The notes under the pieces: model-generated
The model's database searches: none
Seen by the model: the letters and a program-made list of their open reading frames with translations, nothing else
What the model was told of the DNA's origin: nothing
Shown here: positions 36,183 through 46,925 of the stretch, in pieces
Position numbering within the stretch: position 1 is the first letter of the stretch
Layout: each line of letters begins with the position of its first letter
Position numbers and translations under genes: made by a program
Assembly (NCBI GenBank): GCA_016714125.1
Contig: JADJNX010000003.1
Coordinates: forward strand, 186,001 to 250,000
DNA: 64,000 nt
Origin: Ignavibacteriales bacterium
GTDB lineage: Bacteria; Bacteroidota; Ignavibacteria; Ignavibacteriales; Ignavibacteriaceae
Direction: 5' to 3'

Positions 36183-38216
36183 AATTTAAACTTAAAAACC
36201 AGCCACTAAGGATCCGGCTGTCGATTTATATCCTTATGATCGCTTCCGGCATTTTGATCTCTATTTATGCAACAAACTACATAATTTCCCGGTCAATTAT
36301 TCTCTCAGGAATAGAAGAGGATGCGAGAAATATCACCGAATCAAAAGTTAATAAAATGGAGACTTTTCTCTCAAATGTTGAAAGAGTTCCCATTGCATTG
36401 GCTGCTGCCATTCAATCCTACCAGTTTGATTCTGTAAAAACCGGAAAGTTAATCAAAGACCTCATTAACATGAATCCCGGTGTTTTTGGCATGTGTGTTG
36501 CTTTTGAACCCGGCGTTGGACGCGATTCTTCCCTCTTTTGCCCCTTACTACTATCGTGATGGTAAAGAAATCAAATTTGCTGATCTTGCAAAAGAGGAAT
36601 ATGGATATCAACTATGGGACTGGTATCAAATCCCATACACTCTAAAAACTCCGATATGGTCAGAACCCTATTATGACAAGGGTGGTGGAGAGAATTTGAT
36701 GATCACCTACGGTGTTCCAATTTTTGATCCGGCGTCAGGTAAGGTAAAAGGAATTGTAACTGCGGATATCGATCTTACAGAACTTAAAAGAGTAATTTCT
36801 GAAATTAAAATATTCAATGATGGCTACGCCTTTGCGATCAGCAGGTTTGGCACTTATATTTCTCACAAACATGCGCCATTCATTCTGGATGAAACAATCT
36901 TTTCTCTCGCGGAGGAAAAAGATGACAAACAACTCACTCTCCTCGGGAAAAAAATGATCGAGGGTGAAACAGGTTTTCAGGAGATTCAGGATGTTGTGAG
37001 TGAGAAACAATTCAGGGTATATTATATGCCACTGAAATCGGCAGGCTGGTCTGTTGGTATTATGATTCCTGAGGATGAACTCTTCTCCGGTCTCTATTTC
37101 CTGAATAATATGATTTTACTCGTTGGATTTACGGGATCTGTAATTCTTGCCATTTTCATCTTTATTGTTATAGGTAAAACCACAAAACCTGTCTCTAAAA
37201 TTTCCGAAGTTCTCGAATTGGTCGCTGCCGGTAATTTGGGTGCGGCTGTGACAAAACTTCAGGATCTGCAAAAAGAGTTTAAGGGAATTGATCTTGCGAA
37301 TAAATCATCCAAAGATGAAATAATTAAACTGTGGAATTTTTTACGGAAAATGACTTTTGATATAAGGGGTCTTTCTATTCGAATCAAATCAGCCGGCAAC
37401 TATCTAAACACTTCTGCTGAAACTCTCAAAAACGCTGTCGGCTTTCTGAATAATACATTTTCGCAGCAGGATACAGCTAACAAAAATATGCGTCACTATG
37501 GTGAAGAAATCGACCGGGTTACAAGTTCTCTTGCCGAGGATACTGAAAAACTTACTCATACGGTTGAGGATACAGCCGGTTTATTGGTAAAAGGACAAGA
37601 AAATATCGGGAATATTGGACAATCCATCACAGAGATTAGCCAATCAACAGGTTCTCTTGTTCAAAAACTTCATACTATCAATAAACGGACAGCCAATATT
37701 TCAAGAGTGATCACAACAATTTCGAATATTGCTGACAGAACCAATCTCATTTCATTAAATGCGGCAATTGAAGCTGAAAAAGCAGGAGATGCCGGAGTTG
37801 GTTTTAAGGTAATTGCTGATGAAATTAAAAGACTTTCGGAGAATACTTTTAATTCTCTAAGTGAAATTGGAGAGATAATAGAGGATGTGCAATCTTCTGT
37901 GTCAGATGGTGTTGATACAGTTCAGATTTACCATACAAAATCCCTCAATGGACTTAAAGAGATCATGATAATGATCGAAGATCTCAATATAATTCTTGAG
38001 AAAAACAAAGAATTAATTCCCCAGTTTGTTTTGTTTAAAGATGCAATGAATGTTACACAGGAAAGTGTATTATCGATAACCGGAAACCTCGCCACGATGG
38101 AAAAACTGGGTAATGATACCAAAGATGCTCTCAATAATATGCTTCAGGTCGCTGTAAAGGTGAATGAAGCCATTGAGATGCTCGATAATGAAGTAAACAA
38201 GATTATAACAGACTAA
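36179..38216 (+). CDS. Cache-domain methyl-accepting-type receptor, one-base frameshift
   Basis: Transmembrane helix 1 (IYILMIASGILISIYATNYII), a periplasmic dCache-like domain (GVFGMCVAFEPGVGRDSSLFAPYYYRDG, LWDWYQIPYTLKTPIWSEPYYDKGGGENLMITYGVPIFD, GIVTADIDL), helix 2 (NNMILLVGFTGSVILAIFIFIVI), a HAMP region and a signalling coiled coil whose tip reads IADRTNLISLNAAIEAEKAGDAGVGFKVIADEIKRL. The EAEKAG form resembles WspA-type receptors for surface or c-di-GMP signalling rather than flagellar chemoreceptors. Frame repair: near 36532 one T of CTCTTTTGCCCC is superfluous. No CheW/CheA is in the window. Corrected length about 680 residues. Confidence 0.9.
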
Positions 38217-38232
38217 CTCTGTAATCTGGCTC

Positions 38233-39498
38233 TTAGGTTGTTCTTTCGTCAGCTTTCGACATGATTGCCCTGGCTATCTCAGGAAATTGTAAAGATACTA
38301 TCTGAAAAGCCGACTTATCAAGCGAATAAACTTCGCAATAACTTTTCGAAACGATTGTGGCGTTCCGTGTGGTATTTTTAAACAGAGCAATCTCACCAAA
38401 TAGATCACCACTTTTTAATTGTGCAATCAATTTCCCGGTGTCCCCCGTAACCACTTCCATCTCTCCTTTGAGAAGAAAATACAATTTATCCCCTCTTGAA
38501 CCCTCCTCAAAAACGATGTCACCTGGAACAAATATCTCCATCTTTAATTCGTGAGCTATCTCAGTAATAAAATTTTCAGGAGCTTCTGAAAAAGCGTTAA
38601 TTTTTTTGATAATTTTCTGTTTTAGACTTACGAGTACTTCCCGTTGCAAAGAATCCGGAAGTGTGTTCATAAATATTTGTTCATCACTCCCAGAATAATT
38701 TCGAGAGAACATATAATCGTAATATTCCCTAATTTTGTTCTGAAGTTGCAGAGGAAGTCCTCTATTGCTTGAAAGTGCTTTTAGTCTCTCCATGTTATCA
38801 AAATAATATTGTTCAACAGCATCCCTTTTTGAAAGAATTCCGGCAATATTACCAATAAGCCAACCATAAACACCCACACCAAACATCATCACAACCATCG
38901 AATAAATCATCTGTCCCCTGGTTTCAGCGACATTGTCACCATATCCAACCGTAGTGAGAGTCTGAACTGTCCAGTAAAGAGATTCAATATAAATTGTCAA
39001 ATTATCTTTTTCCGGCTTTGGAGGTTCCAGCGCATGCCATCCACAGGCCAGCCAATGAGCTGCAAGCGAAGTCCAAAAGAGGAAAAACATGATATAAACC
39101 ACATCATTTCTCTTCAGGTCTCTCCTTCTCCATAATTTCTGGTGTTGAGAAAGTCGCAGTAGCTTTAAGGACCGAAAGATGAGTAGTGGTGTGAAAAAAA
39201 ATATTTCATAAGGAATAACGGCTATAAGATCAATCGCCACCCAAATTTTCCATTTTTCCTTCCCAAGATCTCTAACAAGTGAACCATAAACACTTTCACC
39301 GGCCTTATAAATCATATAATTTGCTGCAAGTCCCAACCATTTATCAACAGATTTGCAACAAATAAAATGAGATCAATCTGGCCCGGTTCAACAATACCAA
39401 AAAATTCTAAGGGGGTAATAGATAGAAGAGACAATGGCAAGAGCCGAAACCAGAATAAAACGGAGTTTAAGGACAGATTCAGAACGATTTAACAGCAT
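38233..39498 (-). CDS. Cyclic-nucleotide-gated potassium channel, two frameshifts
   Basis: A voltage-gated-type channel with selectivity filter TVQTLTTVGYGDN, pore helices on either side (VVYIMFFLFWTSLAAHWLACGWHAL; SMVVMMFGVGVYGWLIGNIAGIL), an S4-like RSLKLLRLSQHQKLWRRRDLKR, a C-linker (SLQREVLVSLKQKIIKKI) and a cyclic-nucleotide-binding domain (IFVPGDIVFEEGSRGDKLYFLLKGEME, SGDLFGEIALFKNTTRNATIVSK). The 5' part encodes MLLNRSESVLKLRFILVSALAIVSSIYYPL, then LEFFGIVEPGQIDLILFVANLL in another frame and VDKWLGLAANYMIYK in the third. Two indels near 39408 (a run of five C) and 39345 explain this. Corrected size about 420 residues. Confidence 0.88.
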
Positions 39499-39506
39499 AA
39501 TATAAC

Positions 39507-39926
39507 CTAAATGGTTTTTAGATAGTCTTCAAGAATAACTGCGGCTGCATATTTATCAACCAACGACTTGTCCCTTCTTTTTGATTTTTTAACGACAGTC
39601 TGAAGTATCCTGTCACTCGCAACCGAGGAAGAGTATCTCTCATCAACGAGTTCGCAGGATATTCCTGATTTGTCGCTTATTTCAGCGGCAAAATTAATAA
39701 TAATATCTGACAATACAGTCTTGCTCCCGTCACCATTTGTGGGATAACCGATCACAATTTTATCAACATTTTTCTCTATGATGAGTTTTAATATTCTGGT
39801 TGTCAGGAGTTTATTGTTTTCGAATGTGTCAAAAGGTGAAGCCAAAATTTTCATCGGGTCTGACAAAGCAAGCCCAACCCTCTTGGTTCCGTAGTCAATT
39901 GCAAGTATCCGGGTCTCGGAACTCAT
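39507..39926 (-). CDS. ruvX: Holliday junction resolvase-like RuvX (YqgF)
   Basis: A 139-residue RNase H-fold protein. Motifs: ILAIDYGTKRVGLALSD, IVIGYPTNGDGSKT, CELVDERYSS and DKYAAAVILEDYL carry the conserved acidic residues of the family. YqgF is implicated in 16S rRNA pre-processing. Its ATG overlaps the rel/spoT stop by 4 bases, so the two are co-translated. Confidence 0.94.
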   Translation of the reverse strand: MSSETRILAIDYGTKRVGLALSDPMKILASPFDTFENNKLLTTRILKLIIEKNVDKIVIGYPTNGDGSKTVLSDIIINFAAEISDKSGISCELVDERYSSSVASDRILQTVVKKSKRRDKSLVDKYAAAVILEDYLKTI

Positions 39927-42085
39927 TTAGTCTCTGCAAGTCGGGTTACGGAATAAACACCTTTGATTTTTTTCAATTTTTCGATTATTCTTGAAAGGTG
40001 TTCAAGGTTATGCACATACAGAGTGACAGTTCCCTCAAAAAATGAATCACTTGTGTCAAGACTGATCGATTTTATTGAGGTGTTTTTATATCCAACTATT
40101 GTATTTGCAATATCTTTTAACATACCTGCGGTATCGTCACCTCTGATAACCAGCCCAACAATAAAAGATGTGTTTTCAACATCAGGCCATCTGATTGAGA
40201 TCACTTTCTCCGGTTCCACTTTTGCTTTATCCAGCAGATTTCTGCAATTTTTACGATGGATTCTTATTCCCTCCCCCGTTGTAATATAACCGGCTACATC
40301 ATCACCCGGAATTGGATTACAACATTTTGAGTATGAAAGCATCAACTTGATGTCTTCACCATCCACAACCAGTTCACCACCCGTACCCCGCGCATATCTC
40401 GCAAAATCTTCAAATTCGAGATTGGGAGCGTTCATTTTATGGTCTTTTGGTTTTGGCTCCTCGAGAACTGCCTCGATATTCAGAGTTCCTTGCCCTAACA
40501 TCTGGTAAAGATGTCTCATGTGGTGGAGTTTATTCCGCTGAAGAATCTTTGCGATCTCGTTTTCACCCAAAGAAATTTTAAGCTTCTTTAGGCGTTTATC
40601 CCAGATTTCTTTCCCCTTTTCTATGAGGATATCCTCTTCTTTGTTAAGCCATTTTCTAATGTCTGATTTGGCTTTTTGAGTCTGGACAAACTTCAACCAG
40701 TTTTTATTTGGATGCTGGTTTTTTGAGGTGATTATTTCAACCTGGTCACCGCGGTTTAGAACAAAATCAAGAGGTACAATTTTTTTGTTTACCTTGGCTC
40801 CAATACAATGATGTCCGATATTTGAGTGTATTGCAAAAGCAAAATCCACCGGTGTTGACTTCAAAGGTAATCGTTTAAGATCACCTTTAGGTGTCATCAC
40901 ATAAATCTCGTTCTCATAAAGGTTTAGCTTAAAGTTCTCAATGATATTCTTTTTAAGATCATCACTTCCCGTGCTTTCAACTATCTCTCTTATCCATTGA
41001 ACATAATCGTCGGTATTCCTGTCTTTTACAACATTCCCCTCCTTATATTTCCAGTGGGCTGCTACTCCCCTTTCGGCAACTTCATCCATCTTTTTGGTTC
41101 TTATCTGAACCTCAACAACTCTTCCCTCGGGTCCGATGAGAGCAGTATGAATCGATTGGTAATTGTTGACTTTAGGAATCGCTATGTAATCCTTAAAACG
41201 GTCAGGCACAGGTATATAAAGGGTATTGATAATTCCAAAAACTGTATAACAGTCATAAAAGTTATCAGTGTCTATAATAATTCTTGTGGCAAACAGATCA
41301 AAAATCTCTTCAAACGGTTTGTTCTGTTTTATCATCTTTCTATAGATGCTGTAAAGATGTTTTGGTCTTCCGTTTATTTCATACTTAAAATTGTTTTCAT
41401 CCAGAACCTTTTTGATAGGTTCTGCAAAACGGTCGATATAGTCATTTCTATCATTACGCTTGATGTTAAGTTTCTTTTTTATCTCATCATAAGCGTTTTT
41501 ATTCAATTCCTTAAATGCAAGATCTTCAAGTTCCCACTTAATTTTACCCAACCCAAATCTGTGTGCCAGCGGAGCATAAATCTCAAGTGTCTCAGTAGCT
41601 ATTCTTTTCCTTTTGTCGGGTTGCAGGAAATCGAGGGTACGCATATTGTGAAGACGGTCCGCGAATTTTACCAAAATCACTCTGATATCTTTCATAATCG
41701 ACATCAGAAGTTTTCTGTAATTTTCAGCCTGATTGATCTCAGCAGCCTTAAAAAGCTCTTTTATTTTGGTGAGACCATCAACAATGATGGCTACATCATC
41801 ACCAAAGTTTCTTCTGATAATATCGGTAGTATATTCTTCATTGTCTTCTACAACATCATGTAAAAGACCACATGCAATTGAAACATCATCAAATGGAATT
41901 TCTTCAATAAGAATTCTGGCAACTGCAAGGGGGTGGCTAAAGTAAGGCTCGTTTGAAGCACGTCGGTCGTTTTGGTGGGCTATGGCAGCAAATTCATACG
42001 CCTTTTTGATCAGTTTAAGATCACTGCCGGGGAGTTTCTCTTCACAGAGTTTTAAAAGTTCATCAAGTCTGCCATCGTCACTCAT
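39923..42085 (-). CDS. relA: Bifunctional (p)ppGpp synthetase/hydrolase (Rel/SpoT)
   Basis: A 720-residue long RSH protein. The HD hydrolase domain has SHPLAVARIL, LLHDVVEDNEEYT (HD metal site intact) and VKFADRLHNMRTLD. The synthetase domain has RPKHLYSIYRKM, FATRIIIDT and RFKDYIAIPKVNNYQSIHTALIG; the RxKD motif (RFKD) is the form found in bifunctional Rel rather than the ExDD of monofunctional RelA. TGS (YVMTPKGDLKRLPLKSTPVDFAFAIHSNIGHHCIGAKVN), a zinc-finger region (SKCCNPIPGDDVAGYIT) and a C-terminal ACT domain follow. It makes and degrades the stringent alarmone. Intact and probably functional in both activities. Confidence 0.97.
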   Translation of the reverse strand: MSDDGRLDELLKLCEEKLPGSDLKLIKKAYEFAAIAHQNDRRASNEPYFSHPLAVARILIEEIPFDDVSIACGLLHDVVEDNEEYTTDIIRRNFGDDVAIIVDGLTKIKELFKAAEINQAENYRKLLMSIMKDIRVILVKFADRLHNMRTLDFLQPDKRKRIATETLEIYAPLAHRFGLGKIKWELEDLAFKELNKNAYDEIKKKLNIKRNDRNDYIDRFAEPIKKVLDENNFKYEINGRPKHLYSIYRKMIKQNKPFEEIFDLFATRIIIDTDNFYDCYTVFGIINTLYIPVPDRFKDYIAIPKVNNYQSIHTALIGPEGRVVEVQIRTKKMDEVAERGVAAHWKYKEGNVVKDRNTDDYVQWIREIVESTGSDDLKKNIIENFKLNLYENEIYVMTPKGDLKRLPLKSTPVDFAFAIHSNIGHHCIGAKVNKKIVPLDFVLNRGDQVEIITSKNQHPNKNWLKFVQTQKAKSDIRKWLNKEEDILIEKGKEIWDKRLKKLKISLGENEIAKILQRNKLHHMRHLYQMLGQGTLNIEAVLEEPKPKDHKMNAPNLEFEDFARYARGTGGELVVDGEDIKLMLSYSKCCNPIPGDDVAGYITTGEGIRIHRKNCRNLLDKAKVEPEKVISIRWPDVENTSFIVGLVIRGDDTAGMLKDIANTIVGYKNTSIKSISLDTSDSFFEGTVTLYVHNLEHLSRIIEKLKKIKGVYSVTRLAETK

Positions 42086-42133
42086 TTATATTTACTAACT
42101 CCAGATATCCAAAAATCGTTTAATGCAAAATAA

Positions 42134-43199
42134 TCAAGTTGAACTACTAAAAAGGGAGCAAAAAGATTTATATCCTCTTTTTGAGGAATCTCTTAATTGT
42201 TTTACCCTTTTTAGCCTGTCAGCAAGTTTCTTTTTATCATAAGAATTAAAGTTTTTAATGGCAAGTATCTCTTCACACACTGTGTAAGCTTCCTTATACA
42301 TTTTTAACTTCTCATAGTTCATGGCTATTTTATGTTTTAGGGTAACAATGTTAAAGTAATAATAGTTTGTTGATACAGGAAAAGTTGACAAAATTTGTTT
42401 GTAAACCTGAACTGCTTTATTACGATCAAGTTCCTCAAGAGCGCGAGCTTTTGTCCACTTGATAATTCTGTTACCCGGTGCTTTTTTCAGAGCTTCATCA
42501 CAAATTGCGAGCGCCCTTTTTAAATTCCTTTTTGTCAATATATATCCAGGCAAGTGAGTTGGCAGTGAGATATTCATTGTAGGAGAAATAATTTCTGTTT
42601 TTTTCAAGAATCTTTAATGCCTGAGCAGAATTGTCCTCAACAAACGGTAGCCAGGTGAGGTCTTTTGTTTTGCTGCTTCTCCAATAATCAAATATTGCCA
42701 TGGCTGTTGAGGCCTCAATGAATTTTTTATCATAGGCCATGCATTTTTCATAATATTTTAACGCGTTTGAACCTGTCTTAAAAACTCCGAACCAATCTTC
42801 ATTGATGTAATCAAAATATGCTTCGTAAGAATAGATGAGTGCCATCGCATAGTTTGTCCATGGGTCTTTGCTGTTTGCATCAAGATTGTCTTCAGCCAGC
42901 TCCTCTGCCTTGTCAAGTTTGGAAGAGATATAAGCTTCGTTAAACGGTACTCCCCAATCGTAGGCTTTTACAATTTCCACGCCTGCAAGATATAGAGGTC
43001 CAAACGGAAGTTTGGGAAAATCTTTCTCAAGCCTCGAGAAAACTGCTTTTGCGCTGTCATATCTTGAACCTGAGATAAATTGTACACCCCGTTCAATAGC
43101 TGAATGTACTCTCTTATCAGGATATTTCTGACCTTGGGATGAGGAAAATAGCAGAATTGTGGCGAGCAGTATGTAGTAAAAACTATATTTGATATTCAA
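42134..43199 (-). CDS. Exported TPR-repeat protein, one-base frameshift
   Basis: Starts with a signal peptide (MNIKYSFYYILLATILLFSSSQGQ) and contains TPR-like helices (AIERGVQFISGSRYDSAKAVFSRLEKDFP, SNALKYYEKCMAYDKKFIEASTAMAIFDYWRSS, ALKILEKNRNYFSYNEYLTANSLAWIYID). At about 42520 the frame shifts: KEFKK continues as ALAICDEALKKAPGNRIIKWTKARALEELDRNKAVQVYKQIL. Corrected length about 355 residues. It resembles the generic tetratricopeptide envelope proteins of this phylum; role unknown. Lies 18 bases downstream of the CoA-disulfide-reductase-like gene. Confidence 0.78.
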
Positions 43200-43217
43200 G
43201 AAATTTTATCCGTTTTA

Positions 43218-44561
43218 TTACTTTGCAGCTTTGTGTGCAAGAATCTCTATAATGTTTTTAAATGGTGACAATGTGGGAGTGTAGTTGAAACAATTGTTCT
43301 TGAGGTCCTGAATTTTTATCCCTGACTTGATCGCCAGAGCAATAATATCTGCATACCCGGAAACTTCAGTACCACCAAAAAATCCGGCTCCCATTATTTT
43401 ACCATCTGAAGCAATCAAAAGTTTCCCAAAAACTTTGTGGGTCCCCGGCATAACCTTAACAAGTGCATCAGTTTTTGCGGAAACAGTTTTATAAGGTATA
43501 TTTAATGATTTGAGCGTGGATTCACAAACTCCGGTTCTTGTGGCAAAAGATCCACAAACTCTCAGAGCCACATTTTTAATCACCGGATACATAAATTCAT
43601 TCCCTCCGGCTGCATTTGCGCCGGCAACATGCCCTCCATCCCTGGCAATGGTAGCTTGAGGTAAAAATATGTGGCGACCTGTGATTCTCTCCTTAATTTC
43701 GGTACAATCACCCGCTGCAAAAATATAGGGGTCTGAAGTTTTCATTTTGTTATCAACTCGAATGCCGCCGTTCGCACCAATTTCAAGTCCGGCAAGCCTT
43801 GCCAATTCAGAATTGGGAACTACACCGGTAGCGACGATAACATTATCGATCTCCTTAAGAAAACCATCAAGTTTGATCTTTGAAATCTTATCACCATCGA
43901 TTATAATTCTGGGATCAAGAGGTGTGTGAATGAACTCAACACCATTTTTTGTCAAGGTTTCTTTAATCAACTGTCTGATCTCAGGGGCAAATCCCTTACC
44001 CGGCAGTTCTTCCCTGTCGAGAAGAATAACTTTATTACCTGCCTTGTTTAAGGATTCAGCAAACTCAATCCCGGCAAATGATGCACCAACTACACACCAT
44101 GTTTTTCCGGCTCTTGAACTGTTGAGTAGCAGATGTTCAACTTCCTCAATTGTCTTAACATAAAATACATTTTTAAATGCGGGAGAAAATAGAGGATCGA
44201 TCCTGTGTTTTGAACCTGTTGCCAAAACCAAACGATCATATTCAAGACTGTATTTTACGTCACCTTTTTCAACTTGAAGTGTTCGCAATCTTCGGTTTAT
44301 CGAGACAACTTTAGTCTCCAATAAAACTTTTGTGTTGTAGTGACTTAGAAAACTCTCCGGGGTTCCAAAAACAAGTTCTTCCGGGGACTTAACTTCGGAG
44401 GAAAGCAGGTATGGAATTTCACATGTTCCGGTGGAAATATACTTACCTGCTTCAATCATCGTTATCTCCGCATCGGGATTCTCCCTGCTCGCCTTTGCAG
44501 CAGCTGCTGGTCCGGCGGCTCTACCACCGATAATAACGATTTTTTTTATCAGGTGTTTCAT
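43218..44561 (-). CDS. FAD-dependent CoA-disulfide reductase-like/NADH oxidase-family enzyme
   Basis: A 447-residue two-dinucleotide-binding-domain flavoprotein. The FAD Rossmann motif is VIIGGRAAGPAAAAKAS, the redox-active Cys47 lies in STGTCEIPYLLSS (as in the single-Cys NADH oxidase/CoA-disulfide reductase family), the NAD motif is VVGASFAGIEFAESL, and the C-terminal dimerisation domain begins after IFAAGDCTEIKERITG. It lacks a C-terminal rhodanese domain. It may reduce CoA disulfide, persulfide or oxygen. The ATG overlaps the der stop (ATGA), so it is translated with der. Confidence 0.87.
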   Translation of the reverse strand: MKHLIKKIVIIGGRAAGPAAAAKASRENPDAEITMIEAGKYISTGTCEIPYLLSSEVKSPEELVFGTPESFLSHYNTKVLLETKVVSINRRLRTLQVEKGDVKYSLEYDRLVLATGSKHRIDPLFSPAFKNVFYVKTIEEVEHLLLNSSRAGKTWCVVGASFAGIEFAESLNKAGNKVILLDREELPGKGFAPEIRQLIKETLTKNGVEFIHTPLDPRIIIDGDKISKIKLDGFLKEIDNVIVATGVVPNSELARLAGLEIGANGGIRVDNKMKTSDPYIFAAGDCTEIKERITGRHIFLPQATIARDGGHVAGANAAGGNEFMYPVIKNVALRVCGSFATRTGVCESTLKSLNIPYKTVSAKTDALVKVMPGTHKVFGKLLIASDGKIMGAGFFGGTEVSGYADIIALAIKSGIKIQDLKNNCFNYTPTLSPFKNIIEILAHKAAK

Positions 44562-45868
44562 TTTTCTTTAAATGATATGGTAAAAGGAACTCCTTTAAAT
44601 CCAAAATGACGGCGAATAACTTTCTCAAGATATCTTCTATACTGATCTGTAATTTCCTTTGGATAATTACAAAACATCAAAAATACCGGATAATTATCTC
44701 CAACCTGACTCACAAACTTTATTTTAACTTCTTTTCCGGTGTGTGAGGCTTGTGGAGGTGAAGCTTGAATTTCCTTAAGCATAACATCATTCAGTTCACT
44801 CGTTGGTACTTTTTTGTGCCTTTCAAGCTGAATCTCTTTTGCCATCTCAATCAACTTAAATATTCTCTGTTTTGTCAGAGCTGAAATAAAAATAAACGGG
44901 AAATAATCATACTTGCCAAGTTTTTGAATCAGGGCTTTTTCGTAAAATTTGGCTGTGTTACTGTCTTTTTCTACAAGATCCCACTTATTAATTGCAATTA
45001 TAACACCCTTACGGCGTTGAATTGCCTCCTCGAGAATTTTTTGTTCCTGAGACTCAAATCCTTGAACAGCATCCACCAACAGAACAACAATATTTGAATC
45101 TGCTATTGCTCTGAGTGTACGAACTGAAGAATAATATTCGATATTCTCTTTTATTCTGGATTTTTTGCGGAGACCGGCGGTGTCCACAATAGTAATTTCT
45201 TCACCATAAAATTTGATAACACTGTCAATCGAATCCCTCGTGGTTCCGGGAATATCTGTAACAATACTCCTGTCTTCACCGAGAAGGGCGTTAGTGAGGG
45301 ATGATTTCCCTACATTAGGCCTTCCAACAAAAGCAATTCTTAATTCTTCATCTTTGGCTTCTTCTTCGGCAAGCGGAAACTCTTCTATGATAACATCTAA
45401 AAAATCTCCGGTCATTCTACCGTTAAGTGCCGAAATTGGATGTGGCTCACCAAATCCGAGTTGGTAAAATTCATGTACATTGTTTGCAAACTTCTCAGAA
45501 TCAATTTTATTTACACAGAGTACCGTCTTTTTTCCGGAACTTCTTAATAACTCGGCTATGGTTTCATCTATCGGGAGTAAACCGGTTCTGCCATCGAGAA
45601 CAAAAATTATCTTATCGGCCTCTGTCAGCGCTATCTCGACCTGTTCTCTTATCGCAGCTTCAAACTGATCAGGAGAATTTGGAACATAACCACCTGTATC
45701 AATCAGTCTGAATCGTTTCATATTCCATTCTACGAAACCAAACTGGCGATCCCTTGTTACTCCGCTCACATCATCAACTATCGCATCCTTGGTACCCGTA
45801 AGGCGGTTAAAAAGGGTGGATTTACCAACATTAGGTCTTCCGACAATTACTACTAAACTATCTCGCAT
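44558..45868 (-). CDS. der: Ribosome biogenesis GTPase Der (EngA)
   Basis: A 436-residue double GTPase required for 50S assembly. Two P-loops, GRPNVGKSTLFNRLTG (about 10-25) and GRPNVGKSSLTNALLG (about 180), each with DTxG (LIDTGGY; IVDTAGL) and NKxD (VNKIDS; INKWDL) motifs, then a C-terminal KH-like domain (GVPFTISFKEK). Normal length. Stop overlaps the next gene as ATGA. Confidence 0.97.
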   Translation of the reverse strand: MRDSLVVIVGRPNVGKSTLFNRLTGTKDAIVDDVSGVTRDRQFGFVEWNMKRFRLIDTGGYVPNSPDQFEAAIREQVEIALTEADKIIFVLDGRTGLLPIDETIAELLRSSGKKTVLCVNKIDSEKFANNVHEFYQLGFGEPHPISALNGRMTGDFLDVIIEEFPLAEEEAKDEELRIAFVGRPNVGKSSLTNALLGEDRSIVTDIPGTTRDSIDSVIKFYGEEITIVDTAGLRKKSRIKENIEYYSSVRTLRAIADSNIVVLLVDAVQGFESQEQKILEEAIQRRKGVIIAINKWDLVEKDSNTAKFYEKALIQKLGKYDYFPFIFISALTKQRIFKLIEMAKEIQLERHKKVPTSELNDVMLKEIQASPPQASHTGKEVKIKFVSQVGDNYPVFLMFCNYPKEITDQYRRYLEKVIRRHFGFKGVPFTISFKEK

Positions 45869-45888
45869 CTTTTCCTGAACTTTTCATC

Positions 45889-46917
45889 TTATCTTTTAAA
45901 ATCTTTCTTGAATTTTTCTAAAACTGCATCTGTAAGCAGTTCTCCCCCGCCATTAGCGAAGTGAATTCCATCATTTCCCCTCAATAAAACTTTTTTACCC
46001 TTAACCGTGCCATAAGCCGTGTAACCACCTTTATTATCCCCCAAAATCGAAGTTGTTGCAATATAACTCCCATTTGGGAATTTTACGGTCTCTTCGGCAT
46101 AAATTTTTGATAATGTTTTCATTTTTGCATCAAATTTACTCATTAACATAGGAGGCATTCCGATCCAATAAAACCTGTGAGAATATTTCGACATCATTGC
46201 AGCAAAGAGATTAGTTTTACTCCTGTAACTGTCTATCCATTCCGGTGTACCGTAATTAAACACTTTCCCGTCCTTGTTAAAACCCTGTGCATCATTTGCC
46301 CCAATCATCAAAACAATCAGATGATACTTTATCCCCTTACACAAACTCTCCAATTTTGCAAACCAATCGAAATAGTCCTGTCTGGACAAACCCGTTGAAT
46401 TCTTTCCAAAATAAGTAACTTCTATTTTCCCCTTGGCTTTAAGTTTGGCACTCAAAATATCCCCAAATCCAACTTTTAACATCGAATCACCTATCAACAA
46501 AACTTTCAATACTGTATTTGTATCGAAGGACTCTATTGCTGGTGGTGTAACCGACTCCAACTCAGCAAGTTTGCTTTCGGGTGATAATTCCTGCTTTTCT
46601 GACGGTTTTAACCAACTGTATTTCTCCATAGAAAGAAATATCGACGGATTTACGTCATATTTTTCTCTATAATCAATTCCTGCAAATCTTCGGTAGTCTT
46701 GCTTCAGTTTTTGGGAGAAGTTGATGTATGGCAAACGATCACACAACGCATAAACAGGTTCAAAACTACTGACAAGAACAGGTTTAATTGCTGAATCAGC
46801 TGAAAGCCTTTGCATCCAATTGTAAATTTCAGCCGAGTTGAAAAACGTAATAAATATGATGGCAGCAACCATCATCTTCATAACTGTTTTCGTTTTATAC
46901 GGGTTTGGTTCAATCAT
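45889..46917 (-). CDS. Membrane-anchored SGNH (DUF459-like) hydrolase
   Basis: A 342-residue protein with one N-terminal transmembrane helix (MKMMVAAIIFITFFNSAEIY). The catalytic SGNH elements are intact: Ser in VLLIGDSMLKVGFG, Gly/Asn in FGKNSTGLSRQDYFDW and MIGANDAQGF, and Asp/His in RGNDGIHFANGGGELL. Similar proteins (AlgJ/AlgX/DUF459) transfer or remove O-acetyl groups on exported polysaccharides. Lies 8 bases downstream of the MBOAT gene on the same strand, so the pair probably forms an O-acetylation machine. Confidence 0.85.
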   Translation of the reverse strand: MIEPNPYKTKTVMKMMVAAIIFITFFNSAEIYNWMQRLSADSAIKPVLVSSFEPVYALCDRLPYINFSQKLKQDYRRFAGIDYREKYDVNPSIFLSMEKYSWLKPSEKQELSPESKLAELESVTPPAIESFDTNTVLKVLLIGDSMLKVGFGDILSAKLKAKGKIEVTYFGKNSTGLSRQDYFDWFAKLESLCKGIKYHLIVLMIGANDAQGFNKDGKVFNYGTPEWIDSYRSKTNLFAAMMSKYSHRFYWIGMPPMLMSKFDAKMKTLSKIYAEETVKFPNGSYIATTSILGDNKGGYTAYGTVKGKKVLLRGNDGIHFANGGGELLTDAVLEKFKKDFKR

Positions 46918-46925
46918 AAATAATA

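Noticed and set aside
40997..41863. 288-codon open frame antisense to rel/spoT
   Set aside because: It lies entirely inside a well-conserved gene on the other strand, has no SD or domain, and its composition is what the complement of rel produces.
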